DNA from: Bombyx mori
Taxonomy: Eukaryota > Arthropoda > Insecta > Lepidoptera > Bombycidae
Direction of reading: 5' to 3'
Assembly (NCBI RefSeq): GCF_030269925.1
Contig: NC_085127.1
Span: 15,011,501-15,075,500 of the forward strand
DNA length: 64,000 nt
The first letter of the stretch is position 1; each line of letters starts with the position of its first letter. The notes beneath the pieces were generated by a model. That model was given only the letters and a program-made list of their open reading frames with translations, was not told the origin of the DNA and made no database searches. Made by a program: the position numbers and the translations under genes. Of this stretch, positions 1-11,660 are shown piece by piece.

Positions 1-767
1 ATCCAATGCTTTAAGTAACTCAATGAAATATTTCCATTCACTGTAAACTACATTTATTATTCTTGATTTAATCCAAAAGGATTATCTGGAAATTTTCAAA
101 AAGATTCTGTATTAAAGAAAATGTTTCAACCGAATCTTAGTCAAGCCAATTTCGAAATGTTTCTAAAGGAATCTCAAAGGTCCTTCTAAATGGGAGAGAG
201 AAAATAACATTAAGGTGTGTACACAAAGTGAGTTTTATTAAATTGAGGCTTCGTGAGTCGCCTCAAATGGCCAATATTGTATCGAAATCGTGCTGTTCAA
301 TCTGAGCACGACGATAAAAGCGAAATTGAAAAAAAGTTTACAGCGCTGATGTGGGCTCCACGCACATTTGTGTTTACCAGCTTCGATGGGCACGAGTTAA
401 CGGCCCATCTGTTGTTAATCGGCTACTGCAGCCCGTGAATATCACAACTTTAATACTCCAGCTCATATTAAAAGATTCATAACCTGACTTTCTTCAAAAT
501 TACAGCATCTCGTGATTTATTCGAGTAATAACAAATACCAGCCAGTTCAAAGCAGCTTAACAGAACGAAAGATGGACGTAAATAGAAAATTTGATGTAAA
601 TTACTCAATAACTCAACAACTTACTAAACAACTCAAGTATAAACCCTTACAATTAGGAAACTTTCAACATTCTAAAGATCGATAAGGATTCTCTGATATC
701 TTCAAATCTTGTTTAGAAATAAAAAATGTTAAAATAAATTTTCATAGATGAAAGTACAATCTATAAT

Positions 768-945
768 TTTTTTCAACAGGGTCACAGCCCAATTTGGTTA
801 CTGGAACACATAGATGTTACAACGTGATGCTGCTACCCACCCACCATAAGACAGGAAGTCGTATTCTTAATTGTATTTTGTAACGGCTGTTCTGCCCTTG
901 AAACCCGCACCTATGACTGCTATGCGGCATAAATAGTGCGAACTT
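768..945 (-). mobile_element. Old Bm1 remnant, antisense
   Basis: GGGTCACAGCCCA, GGTTACTGGAACACATAGA, TACAACGTG, TTGTAACGGCTG and GCGGCATAAATAG occur in Bm1 antisense order with many changes. A smaller fragment (GATGGGCACGAGTTAACGGC, about 381-440) lies upstream. The short open frame at 253-438 runs into that fragment and is not a gene. Confidence 0.55.
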
Positions 946-1726
946 ACAATCATACGGTGTGTATATTGAAAAGTCATGCCATATTGTAAATATAGCACTG
1001 AAAACTCAGAGAAAATAAATATAACTACGTAGATTAAGACTCAGACTTAAGAACCTATAATTCATTAGACTAGGATAACGGATGATTCAGCAGCTTTCTT
1101 TAAGAAGTAAAATGAGGGTAGCTGTTAGTAATAGTATATAGGAATCCCATCCCAAGAAACGATATGGAACCCTCCACGACGACAAACATTTAGTCTGCAA
1201 ATCTAAATGGGGTGTAGTGGAAGGAATTTGCAAATTATTTATCTAGAATAATATAAAAGGACGCCCCGAATCGTAGAGCTACAAGCACTGTTTTTTATAT
1301 TAATGTGGTGGTGTATTATATATTAGTAAGATGAACACAATGGTTTCATATAACGAAGGAGACGGCAACACCGAGTGCCTACCGGCGTTTCATTATGTTG
1401 TTGTTTTTCAGTAGTGTCAGTTTCAGACATTTGTATTTTTTTAACGACAGTTGTGCGCTGTCAGGTCGATCGGTTTCCTGGGGGGACGCCAAACACAGCG
1501 CTTGTCACAAAACAGATGAGTTGTAAATAAGCTGTAAATAATATTATGTATAATTATTGTTATCAATGTCTTGTGTATAATAAGTAGATTTCCACATAGT
1601 TTTTCCAAATAATCCATGAGTAGATAAGTACACAATTGTTCTAAAAACGTATCCTTTGAAAATATTGGGTGGTACAGAGCGTGCTATGAAGCGTAATATC
1701 GTTCATGCCAGAAATACATCAGTGTC
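946..1726. other. No gene or recognisable repeat
   Basis: AT-rich sequence with short, unconserved open frames only. Upstream, 1-380 and 441-767 are likewise featureless. Nothing is supported. Confidence 0.6.
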
Positions 1727-1877
1727 CTTAGTGCGAGTTTTTAACGTTCTCGATAGCGTAAAAGTTAAATCAAATTTGTATGGAGTTGGAGCGTTTGCCG
1801 CTAGAGGCGCTATTCCAACTCCATACAAATTAGAGTTAACTTTTACGCTATCGAGACCGTTAAAAAACTCGCACTAA
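1727..1877. mobile_element. Foldback (MITE-like) element
   Basis: The two arms of about 68 bp are near-perfect inverted repeats: CTTAGTGCGAGTTTTTAACG at the left, complementary to the right end at 1858-1877, with TCTCGATAGCGTAAAAGTTAA and TTTGTATGGAGTTGGA inside both arms. The centre carries GCCGCTAGAGGCGCT. No coding capacity; the short open frame across it is a by-product. No convincing TSD, so its superfamily is unknown. Confidence 0.7.
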
Positions 1878-2721
1878 GCACACAGACTCATTCTTCTTCT
1901 TTTTTTCCTACCATGTAGGATATTACGACACAGTCAAGAATGCAGTATCCACCCATTTAAGCTTAGTTTTTAACTTTACCATCGGTTTGATAAATCTAAT
2001 GTTTATTGTCGTAATTTCAGATGAAATAAGTACAAGCAAATAATTAGCTTTTAACAAAACAATAGCGCGTGATTATTCAAATCAATTACTGATTAATCTG
2101 CTTAACGTCATATTGAACGTGTTGATATGCGGATTAGTACATGTGAATTAATTAACAGTGCATTGATATAAGGACATTAGCGATCTAGTTTTCTACGATT
2201 GGTTTATAGCAGCCTGGTTGGTATCTTATCTGCGGCTGCGTGGGATGAGCGATGGAGCTCATCATCATCACAGCGCGAATGTGGGGATGTAGAATGGAAC
2301 TTTATGAGTCGATTGTATTTAATCCAAACGCACGTTTTGAATGAGCAGAACATAGAAGTACAGTTTATCAATTAAGTAGGTTGATGAGATAAAATCAAAC
2401 CAAAACTATATTTGATTGTAATTTGTACAATGACCCGATGACAATTGTTGAAATCGTTCATGAATATGATGTTAAGTAAAAAATTACAGTCTTATCCCGC
2501 AGAATCAAACTTAGTCTAGTCGAATGACTACGAAAAGAGAGTTGTATGCCAAGAATACAGGTACGCTGTGTAGTCTTATCGGTAATAACTATCTCTTCCA
2601 GAGAAAACGATGGCTGTATAATGAGCAAATAGTTTTTTCTTGGAAGGTTGCGGTTTATCACCTTAAACTTAATATATCGAAGATGTCCCACGGATGATTG
2701 AATTCCGTCCGTTTACTGATG
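1878..2721. other. No gene; unique AT-rich sequence
   Basis: The short minus-strand frame at 2458-2691 has no recognisable motif. 2938-3250 is also featureless. Confidence 0.6.
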
Positions 2722-2937
2722 GTAGAACCTCTTGTGAGTCCGCACGGGTAGGTACCACCACCCTGCCTATTGCTGCCGTGAAGCAGTAATGCGTTTCGGT
2801 TTTAAGGGTGGGGCGGCCGTTGTAACTATGCTGAACTATACGGTAGCATTTATGTTGTAGACGTCAATGGGCTCCTGTAACCACTTAACACCAGGTGGGT
2901 CGTGAGCTCGTACATCCATCTAAGCAATAAAAAAAAT
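2722..2937 (+). mobile_element. Bm1 SINE 3' half, sense
   Basis: GGTAGAACCTCTTGTGAGTC through CACCAGGTGGGTCGTGAGCT and GCAATAAAAAAAA. It is 5'-truncated with a small internal deletion where the ACCTTAGAACTTATATCTCA block normally lies. Confidence 0.88.
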
Positions 2938-3250
2938 TGTAATCATCTCAATCGGAACCGAGCTATGTAACGAGCATGGCACCATGGGTAAGTCACCCGT
3001 TACTGATGGATATAAAAAAGTAAGAGTTTCATGTAATCAACATCCTCCCGGTCACAGCGACATGTGGCCGTGATTTATGATGTCACGAGATCAGGAGCGA
3101 CATGCACAAACAAAACTTTACTGTCATCGTGTGACTATCGTACGGCATTTGAAGAGTTTCGGATTAGAATTTTCCTAGTCATAGTTTGGTGGCGGGTCTA
3201 AGTAGAATTGAGACTGGTATTTACTGCAGGTTTCAGGATGAATGGTGTTC

Positions 3251-4016
3251 TTTTTCTTTCTTCCCTACCTAATCGTTGGTAGCTTAAGAGGCTATCCAAA
3301 CTACGCGCGGTCCGGTTAGTAAGTTCACGGGCTTAATCTGGGAGAATTGTTAATACTGGCCCTAGCATAGGACAGTGCTTTGCTGAGTCTACCACTGACC
3401 CAAATCGAAATCGCGACCCAATTAAAAGGTCCGGCGAGAAATTCAGTGGATTATGTCTATGGGCTATGGGCTAGTTCACGCGTCGAACTCTTTATCGTAA
3501 TCTAAGGCAAGCTCTACGAGGACGGTGATCGGTGTTAGAATAGCCTAAAGCATCGAGAGCAGACCCAGAGGATCCGACAAGGCATGTTTTGGACGACAGC
3601 GGCTTTGCTTTGTCCCGTCGCCTAGGTCAGATGTAATTAGCGGCGGCTATGACAAGATCGGGTCGCGGACTTCATCATAGTTTCTGATACTTATATATCG
3701 GTCGTAAATTGAAGTCGTCGTGAAGATCAACATTCCTCATGTATCATGGTGCTTCAACGGCTATGCTGCAGAAACGGGATTGTGTGACCTGGACATAGTT
3801 AATGTATGTACGGGCCGCGTTAGAGAGCCCTACACTTCCATAGGTCATGACGAAACGTATGCAAATTTTGTAGAGTATCACCTTGTTACGGAGGGCCAAT
3901 TTACTTCGCTTGCCAATGTTGGGTTTGAGTCCACCGGATGGGTCGGCAACTCGGTCGCGCAATGTCCTAGTGTGGGGATGGAATGTCATCCTTCTGTCGA
4001 GGGTGACGCCTAAGTA
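3251..4016 (-). pseudogene. Decayed 3' end of a Jockey-clade LINE (element 1 family)
   Basis: Minus-strand translation of 3744-3989 gives MTFHPHTRTLRDRV...KLALRNKVILYK, parallel to the post-RT region of element 1. Homology starts at the YLGVTLD codons (about 4016) and runs through the 3' UTR to a degraded A-rich end at about 3251. There are many substitutions and frameshifts, and the 3' hairpin is eroded. This is the oldest-looking member of the family in the window. Confidence 0.8.
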
Positions 4017-5109
4017 ATGATAGATGGTATTTATGCATTCACTTTTTATAATTTCTGAGGTCTTAGTGAATCACATAGCAGCGGATGGGCCGTGAAGTGC
4101 AGTTCCTATAGAAGATAATTAAGAAATATTAGTAGCAATATTTACTCTGGTATAGAGTGAAATTGTCCACTGGTCTCCGATTTCTATCGCGATATATGCG
4201 CTCTATTTTGATGAGTATTATTCTATTGTATAGTAAATACAATCGAGCCTTCGAAGTTAGGTCTCAGATCTGCAAAATAAAATATTCATCCCGTATTTTG
4301 AATAAATTACTGTGTAAATAATTGCCGGTAAGTACTCTAGAGCCTCGATGATGCCGTAATTAAAAGCTTAATCAAATTATCGCTAATTAAAACGATTGCG
4401 TTGTAAAATTAACATGCAAATAATTACAAGGTAATGAATCATGATAATGAAATGATGTAATGTATCAATAATTATATAATATCTTAAATTATGGAATAAG
4501 TTAGTATATTTATAATATTGTTACCGAATCCTGGCAACCCCCGACCGAGAGCCAGCGCTAAAACTATAAAAACGATCCCTCGCTGCGCCTTTGTCTCTTT
4601 TTTGTGCATGGCGTTCGTGTGTGCGGTTCTTGTTGAAACATGTTTGGGACTTGTGTAATTTTAACAGTTTTCGTTAATAGTAAATTGAAATCATTTTGTT
4701 AGAAGTATTGGTTAATTCAGTGAAATATAATTAAGCCAGTTCTGTGTTATTTATTTCTTTTTGTTAACTACCTCACTTCTGGTCGATAATAATATATTAA
4801 TAGTTAGTATATTTATAATTGTAAAATGTGTATTGTAGTGACTTTTCGGTAATTACATGTCGTCATAATTAAAACTACTTTACGTTAATGTGTTGTCTTA
4901 TTTTATGAATTGCTGTTCTAACTTCTTGAAATAAATCCAATAAGTAATGTTCTTATGTAGATCCACCATTCTTCTGTCACGAAGCCAGCAGAGGCTACGG
5001 CTTGAAGGTGTGGAACAACAGTTCTTCGTGAGCATCTCACGGATCGTTTGGAGCCTCTGGGTCTATAGAGAGACTTCTGGTTTTTCTGTCTTTTCCCACG
5101 GGAAGTGTT
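4017..5109. other. No gene recognised
   Basis: AT-rich. A GC-richer patch with CTATAAAAACG at 4520-4640 looks promoter-like but leads to no open frame. The flanking 5401-6075 holds nothing identifiable. Confidence 0.55.
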
Positions 5110-5400
5110 CCGACAAATCGAGATGATCCCATCATGTCATATTTGGCATCTCACCGCCCGTCACCGGAGCAGAGTTCATTTATACTACCTGAAACCGCTG
5201 TGTTTATCCACAGTGCCTTCTTAAATATCTTTTTTACCATTTACTATTCGGCTCTGGAATGAACCCCCCTCCACATTATTTCCCAAATGCTATAACATGT
5301 TTACGGAGGGTCTTCAGTAACAAGCAGCGAGTTGGTTGTGTCGCTGGCATTGCTGATGTCCAAGAACAATAATAACGGCTTACCGTCAAGTGAACCATAA
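5110..5400 (+). mobile_element. Old LINE 3' end, LWNELPS family
   Basis: CTCACCGCCCGTCACCGGAG, TACTACCTGAAACCGCTG, TTCGGCTCTGGAATGAAC and GCTGGCATTGCTGATGTCCA follow the family order with indels. There is no open frame. A similarly old piece lies at 51105-51310. Confidence 0.6.
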
Positions 5401-6075
5401 ACTCGACTGCCTGTGAAAGCACTAAAGAACTAACGCATATTTGTCAAAATGTCTCAAAATTAAATATCTCTCAAGAGAGATCACAGTATTTTAAGAAATA
5501 ATAAATTTACATTATATATAATGTACATACTACTGCACGTAGCACATGAATATTTATCACCGTTTATGTTGAGACTAGAATGTTTCGGTCTCGTAACTGT
5601 CTCCGTTACCCTCAGAATATGTCAAAAAAGAACCCTGAAGCACACCAAAGTTGTGATAGTAAAATTTCTCATACACGTACGTATGTGAGCAAAAACCCAT
5701 AGGAACATTATCGCGTAAACGTGTGTGGAAGGCGTGGCGTACACCTGCTCCCGCTCCTATATTCAGGACATCGTCTCGCCAATACTAGTTGCAAATGGCA
5801 ACCGATGAAAATCGTTCCCGAATCACCGCCCTGCCGTTGACGGGCCACTAAAGTCGAGGATTAATTTCTGTTCTATCGATCTTGGGCCACCTGCTCTAGG
5901 ATTGAGTTCATAGAGCAATACGCTCTAACACCATTATGCAGCTTAAAATTCTGAATTATAATAATAGTTGTCTTCACTCTGATATACATGGTTTCTTCGA
6001 GTAAGAACTTCACTCAACATTAGTTATTTGGAATTATTTCTAGTCAGATGCTGTAAGTAAAACCGAACCACAAAG

Positions 6076-6393
6076 AGTTCCATGTCCCTTTTTTTTTTTT
6101 TTGAGTAGAGGGCCGAACCTCCTACGATATCCCCGCGCAAAACGACTCCGATCCCCTCCGAGGTCAGAACCCGGATGAGGTAGGGGGGCTACCGCGGTCA
6201 ACACTACAACCAGACGGCGCGGCTCACCCCAAGGACACCCAGCCGACGGAGCCTTCGAGGCGAATCGAAGGCTCTGAAACGTCAACCGTCTCGGTACGGC
6301 AGCCCGTCGAGCCGCCCAGACGGTGCCGCTGGTGTCCCGGAATACCCCGCTGGACCAGAACCAGCCTGCCGGGTCGGGAAGTTCCATGTCCCT
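6076..6393 (-). mobile_element. R1-like LINE 3' tail with 14-bp TSD
   Basis: The insertion occupies 6090-6379 on the minus strand: poly(T) at 6089-6102, then GC-rich sequence. It is bounded by AGTTCCATGTCCCT at 6076-6089 and 6380-6393. Reverse-complemented, it shares blocks with 39438-39718 (GTCTGGTTGTAGTGTTGA, GGGTTCTGAC, GGTTCGGCCC). Only the 3' non-coding tail is present, so this is a severely 5'-truncated copy. Any ORF across it is accidental. Confidence 0.85.
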
Positions 6394-6874
6394 GCCCTTC
6401 TTGTGTAGCTATGGTAGTTTCAGTTGCGTTTACTTAAATAATTTTTTATGCCTTAAAACTAATCATGGCCCACGCTTGCTTTGTCTCAAAAATAAAACAA
6501 ACATCACGATGATTGTACCAATCCGTATGGGCTCACAATACAGCATAAGCGGGTTTTTCAATATGATCTTGAAACTACATCACGATAAGACAGTAATGTG
6601 AGGAAAGCGCATCCAAAAACAACTGAGCTCTTCGAAAGATGAGGGTAAAGGCTGTGAGTGCAGAGATGACGTATGATAGGCCTGAACGGAAAAGAGGACA
6701 CGCTGCGCTGATGCCATATAGTAGGGAACAGCTAAAAGAAGAAGGACTATATTACGATAAGAATCATAATGTGTATCAGCTATCGTTGTTTTTGGGAGTA
6801 GTACCGATCATAAGACAACTAATAAATTTTCTTTCATTGTCATTCAAGTATACAAAACGTGTTTAGTGAGCTTT

Positions 6875-7080
6875 CCCCCATAGACACAGCCCACTGAGTT
6901 TCTCGACGTATCTTCTCAGTGGGTCGCGTTTCCGATCCAGTGGTAGATTCTGCGAAGCACTGCTCTGGCCAGGGTCAGTGTTAGCAACACTCCGGTTTGA
7001 GCCCCGTGAGCTCACCTACACACATTAGGTTGAAGCTGAAATAGCCTCTCAAGGCTATCAGCATAGGTAGGAAAAAAAAA
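6875..7080 (+). mobile_element. Element 1-type LINE 3' tail, truncated near the stop codon
   Basis: The sequence begins at CCCATAGACACAG just after the position of the ORF2 stop and covers the whole 3' UTR including both hairpins (CCCACTGAG 6890-6898 with CTCAGTGGG 6915-6923; ATAGCC/GGCTAT) and an A tract. Differences from element 1 are scattered; the stem is preserved while the loop has changed. No clear TSD was found. Confidence 0.85.
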
Positions 7081-8700
7081 GAGATTTGTATAATGTCAGT
7101 CGCTAATGTAAGGGCCCCGCTGTATCGGCGGGCGACAATTTGTAGCGACACAATCAGCGACCATTGCAACCGTTCCGAGCACGGCCGACTGACGACGTGA
7201 CCTCCGCGACTCTCTACAGTTTCTACGAAATCATACCGTAAGTCCAAGGCGCAAAGCTCAGTATCGGATAAACGTATTTTATGCTGACTGACATGATTCG
7301 GAGTTCTGTTATTGATTGCTTTTTCATGTATTGTAGAATATAAAATATTGATATTTTGTGAGCAGAGGTCAAGATGTAAACAGTGGGGTATCGAGTATTC
7401 AATGAGACTGCTCTATTTCTTGTCTCACGTAACTCAGCAGTATCATACCTAGTTTCAATTTATTTTTCTAACTCATAGGTGGCTAAAGTTTTTTAATGGC
7501 TAAGGTATAGAAAGGTATACAGATTCACGGTTCTAAGTCTGCCTTCCTTGAGACATAAGATTGAAGTCTCGGTTGAATTCGAACAAATATACAGTGGGCC
7601 ACTTCTACCAATGTCAACCACCTATGATAGTCTCGTCGCAGTATTAGGGAGAAGGGTTGTAACTAGCTGCTAGATACCCATTACTTAAGAGCTGCGAATA
7701 AGAAGACTAGGAATTACATAATTAGGGGAGAAAATAGGTAGGTAATGGGTCGGTGCTACTACCGCAGCAGTAATCGCAGCTCTGTGAAACTGCGGTCGCT
7801 GGTATCCTTTTATAAAGACTTTGATATTTTCATTAGGATCCTCTGACTCTAAAGGAAAATTGAGTAGTACACTTGACTGCATTGTAGATCTATAGGTTAC
7901 GTTTCTACTAAATACCACTTGCTGATCTATTGGCAGCAGTAGTAAATTCTAATTTAATTACTATACTTATGTATATGTTTTATGCATAAATCACGTGGCT
8001 TTTAGGTTATGAAAATGTTCTTCTGTACATCGCTGAATGTTTCAGTCTACCCAACAATGAAATACGAGCCGTAATATGAATTATATCAATTAAAGCTACC
8101 ACTAAAACGTAGTTCCAGAATACTAATAAAACTTCATAAACGTCAATCTGAGTGAAGGCTGGCAACTTCTGTAATCCTTAAGCAATTCCTTTCAACACAA
8201 ATAACGTAATTTGTTCCAAGCACTCGTCAACAGTCAAATCCTTCTCACTGTGGAATTTAATTAGCCAAATTATAAAATTACCCCCTCCGCCCCCAGCTAA
8301 TCAATAAACAACCCCCCTTAAGACCATCTTTCACGCTGAAGGAGTAAGCGTATAAACCAAAGCTACGGGTGTAATGAACTTAACAAAAACCATTTTTCGT
8401 GGAGCTCTTGATTATTAGGAAAACTCAGGGTGCTCTGAGCCGATGGATTTTGTCTTGTAAGACGAGAGGTCGGTCTAAATTGGTCCGGTTTAAGTAGGCG
8501 CAATATTTGAGGCCTAGTCGAGATGAGTACAGTTAACTTTTTTCATATTTTAAACTTTAATTACGATTTAACCATTTATAATATAATATATATATAATAT
8601 AATACCTTTTGTCTTGATTTTCCAGTAGTTTGTATAAACGCAGTCAACAATAACCCCAAAAAACAAAAAATATATTATGTAGTAACAATGACCACATACA
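7081..8700. other. No gene; AT-rich with short AT microsatellite
   Basis: Contains ATATATATAATATAATA at about 8580-8605 and otherwise unremarkable sequence. 6394-6874 and 8846-9095 are also without recognisable features. Confidence 0.55.
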
Positions 8701-8845
8701 TAAAAAAATACATTTTTTTATTTATTTTTTATTGCTTAGATGGGTGGAGCTCACAGCCCACCTGATGTTAAGTGGTTACTGGAGCCCATAGACATCCACA
8801 GCGTAAATGCGCCACCCACCTTGAGATACAAGTTCTAAGGTGTGT
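8701..8845 (-). mobile_element. Bm1 SINE 3' fragment, antisense
   Basis: T-rich run, ATTGCTTAGATGGGTGGAGC, to TTGAGATACAAGTTCTAAGG. A 4-base deletion removes part of GGACGAGC. Confidence 0.82.
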
Positions 8846-9095
8846 AAGTTAAACGTTTCTGTCGGTAATATTACACTAAACGGCAAACTTTACTAAAACT
8901 TTATATACTCTATACTCTAGGTATATAAGAGTATTTTTGATATATTTTGTATTTTCGTTTGTTAGTATTATTACTGTCATCTAAATTTGTTTCATGTAAA
9001 ATATACTTTATTTTATTTTATTCTGTTCTAATGTGGTGTAATCGCTTGATTTGGTACAGTAGGACCCTTTACCGGTTTCCGGTCGTGCGTGGTGT

Positions 9096-9912
9096 TCCGG
9101 TTGTGGGCCGGGAGGATGATTATAGAGAGTCTGCCCGTCTCGCCACATCGGGAGTGGCTCTCGTCTTCGGGAGGACAAAGAGGCTGGGCCTCGACGTGGC
9201 TCTCAGTAAATCCGAGGCTCTGTGGTTTCACGGGCCGCGGAGAGTGCCACCTGTCGTCGTCCACATTGGAGTTGGAGGCGTCCAGATAGGGGTCGAGGTA
9301 TAGTTGCGGTACCACGGCCGTGTTGGACAGTCGATGGGCTTTTCGCGCTCACGGAGCTGGTCCCTTGATTGATGAGGACGGCCGGTTCTTTGAGCCGGCT
9401 GCTCCTGAATATCGGAGGGCTGGATGAAGTTGTGCGCCAACCATACGCGGAGGTGGTGCGGTCGACGACTCTGCACGGTACCTGTATGGGCTGAGTCGTG
9501 CAACCGGGCTGCTGGCTGACTGATGATTCGGTTTCTACACCGGCCGCAGTGCACCGTTGGCATTAGTGTCATCCGTGGATATCGCGCCATCTCCTTCGAG
9601 GTGGCGTGTGTGTTGGTGGGGACGCCGCCATGGGAGCTGGAGCAGCATGGCAGCGAGCTTCGTGCTATGGGCGTGGCTTCTCTTTCTAAAAGTGAGCTGT
9701 CGGTGCGGAAGGCCCATTCTCGGCGGTCCGTGCTCGAGTCGTGGTCGAGGTGGTTGGCCAGTCTACGGACCGTCAAGGCGGCTTGCCGACCGGTTTGATG
9801 ACTGGGTGATCGTGGCGAGGCACGCCTCACCTTTCGTTTAGTGCTGGTGCTACCCCGCTTGGGATGTGCACCTGCCGCGCTGGTGGGGAACCGAAGGTTT
9901 TCTACCTGTAAA
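9096..9912 (+). pseudogene. Decayed R1-clade LINE, C-terminal ORF2 and tail
   Basis: Fragments in different frames read like the distal ORF2 of R1-clade elements. One is RLGLDVALSKSEALWFHGPR followed by VHIGVGGVQIGVEV (about 9180-9300). Another is SVIRGYRAISFEVACVLVGT with PPWELE and RRSVLESWSRW (about 9560-9770). The frame changes several times, so it is non-coding. It ends in an A tract at about 9909-9918. It probably belongs to a family similar to the R1-like tails at 6090 and 39438, but the tail sequences do not obviously match. Confidence 0.75.
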
Positions 9913-9918
9913 AAAAAA

Positions 9919-11350
9919 TCGCCTGATTTGTTATTGTTACGGCAAGGTGATTATAGTACTAAGGTAGTTAACTTAATAAGGACTTAGAGAATCTTTTCCA
10001 GTAGGTACATTTGATATACCACACTGAAGCACTATAGCCACTGAGGGATAAAGGATTACATGTTTGAGGTAAGCAAACTTGTACGATATGTTCTTTTTCA
10101 ACCGAGACTTAGAAAGAGTTTCGTTTCATTGCTTCTAGCATTGCTTATGTCCAAGATCATTAGTGACGTAGTTCTATATTTTATAACAAGCCCACCGTCG
10201 TTTTACAGCTATTACTTAAAATATTTACAAACCATAATGTCTGTTCAATCAAAATATGAACATTAGAATTATATTGTGATATTGTAATGGTAACACTTAA
10301 GTTCTAAGTTGGTAATTTTAAGTTTGGCGCTTGGCAACCCTCTCTTCCGTTCCAGCCTTTTAGCCCCGTGCATGGCAAGTTGTAATTTAAGTTAATAAAA
10401 AAAAAATAAACGCAAATATTCAATATACAAGCCTGTATTTTATTTATACAATGTCATAAAAATATCATATTTTGGATGTCAACAGCACCCTAACTGTTTG
10501 GCACAACTGAACTGTGTAAGATCTGCTCATTTATCCGTAATACCTCACCCATCAAGGCTTTTTGATGTGCTAAAGAGGTAAATCAGGTGCTTTTGAAACG
10601 AGATTGTGCAGTAACGACGCCGTGTAATCGCTCGCCGACAGCGTCTTAGACAATCTGATAAGCGACGACAAAACTCAAACATTTTCGCATTTTTGAAGAT
10701 ATTCCAGCAAATATTGTTGAGCACAAGTTAATATTGTACAAGATACGTCTAGACTATCCTATACCCGGACTTACCTTATTAATAATAATTATAAGGAAAA
10801 CGACATTTATTTCATTGCACGCAACTTCTGTTCCTGCAATCAGCGTGCGTTGTTTATTCAGTATTTATAATAAAAATAATAATTACACTCTCCATTGGAC
10901 TTAATGAATCCAATGAACGCACACACACGTGTACTTTACACATGTATTTTAGAAAGCAACGTTGCAAGGCACCGTTGATTTTCATCACATACTGTTAACG
11001 TTAAAACTAGAACTAAATTGCACGAAAGTAGCCTACCCACTTAAACATTAATAGCATACTAACTTCTTGGACTTGTGGTCCCGAAATCCGACATTACATT
11101 TTGGTTAAGTAATTAGGCAACCAAGATTCCTTTGTCAGTGCGACGCAAATCTGGCGACCGCGAATCTAAGGCCAGACCTTTCTCTAGCCAATATCACACT
11201 CGTTACTGGCAATTTGAATCACGTGTCACCACTGCTATGAGCAAATCTTCAGTCGTTATTTTGGGGCTGTGGCCATAAAAATAACTTGATATTTTTTGAC
11301 CCCTATAACAATACGTGCAAGGTTTCTTCAAATCTAATTAGTACTTTATT
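9919..11350. other. No gene recognised
   Basis: Short frames only, such as 10060-10266, which lack motifs. 11661-12699 is likewise unassigned. Confidence 0.55.
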
Positions 11351-11660
11351 GAAGTGAAACTTCTTTATCGGCGATGGAAAAAAATTTACCGTCACATTTT
11401 TCGGTTACGCGTCACATTTTTCCGTTACGCGCCATCTTTTTTTTTTTCATGTCTATGATAATAAAATCCTTTTGTTTAAACTTTATCTAATTTAACTTTT
11501 TTGTATTCATGTCTATGATAATAAAATCCTTTTGTTTAAACTTTATCTAATTTAATTTTATTTAACCAATTTCTAGAAAGTTGCATGTAGATCATTTTTC
11601 GAAAAATAAGGCCATAAAGAAGTTTCACTTCTTACGTGTGTACACTAGTACACGCACACA
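11351..11660 (+). mobile_element. Non-autonomous Helentron-like element, copy 1
   Basis: Short inverted repeats bracket it: GAAGTGAAACTTCTTTAT (11351-11368) and ATAAAGAAGTTTCACTTC (11614-11631). They are followed by a near-terminal hairpin, GTGTGTACACTAGTACACGCACAC without the spacer (11636-11659). It carries the internal tandem CACATTTTTCGGTTACGCGT / CACATTTTTCCGTTACGCGC. A 60-bp unit starting TTCATGTCTATGATA is duplicated head-to-tail (11446 and 11506). The same ends flank the endonuclease-encoding copy at 47022-47670. Confidence 0.75.

Noticed and set aside
253..438. Small protein-coding gene of 61 codons
   Set aside because: Its C-terminal half is a degraded antisense Bm1 fragment (HELTAHLLLIGYCSP); the same reading recurs at 19130-19181 in another Bm1.
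1656..1877. 73-codon gene
   Set aside because: It lies across the foldback element; the second half is the reverse complement of the first, so the frame is accidental.
6040..6387. 115-codon minus-strand gene
   Set aside because: It spans an R1-like 3' UTR insertion including its poly(A) (the KKKKK stretch).
9228..9830. 200-codon minus-strand ORF
   Set aside because: It is antisense to R1-clade reverse-transcriptase remnants on the plus strand; length comes from the GC-rich parent sequence.
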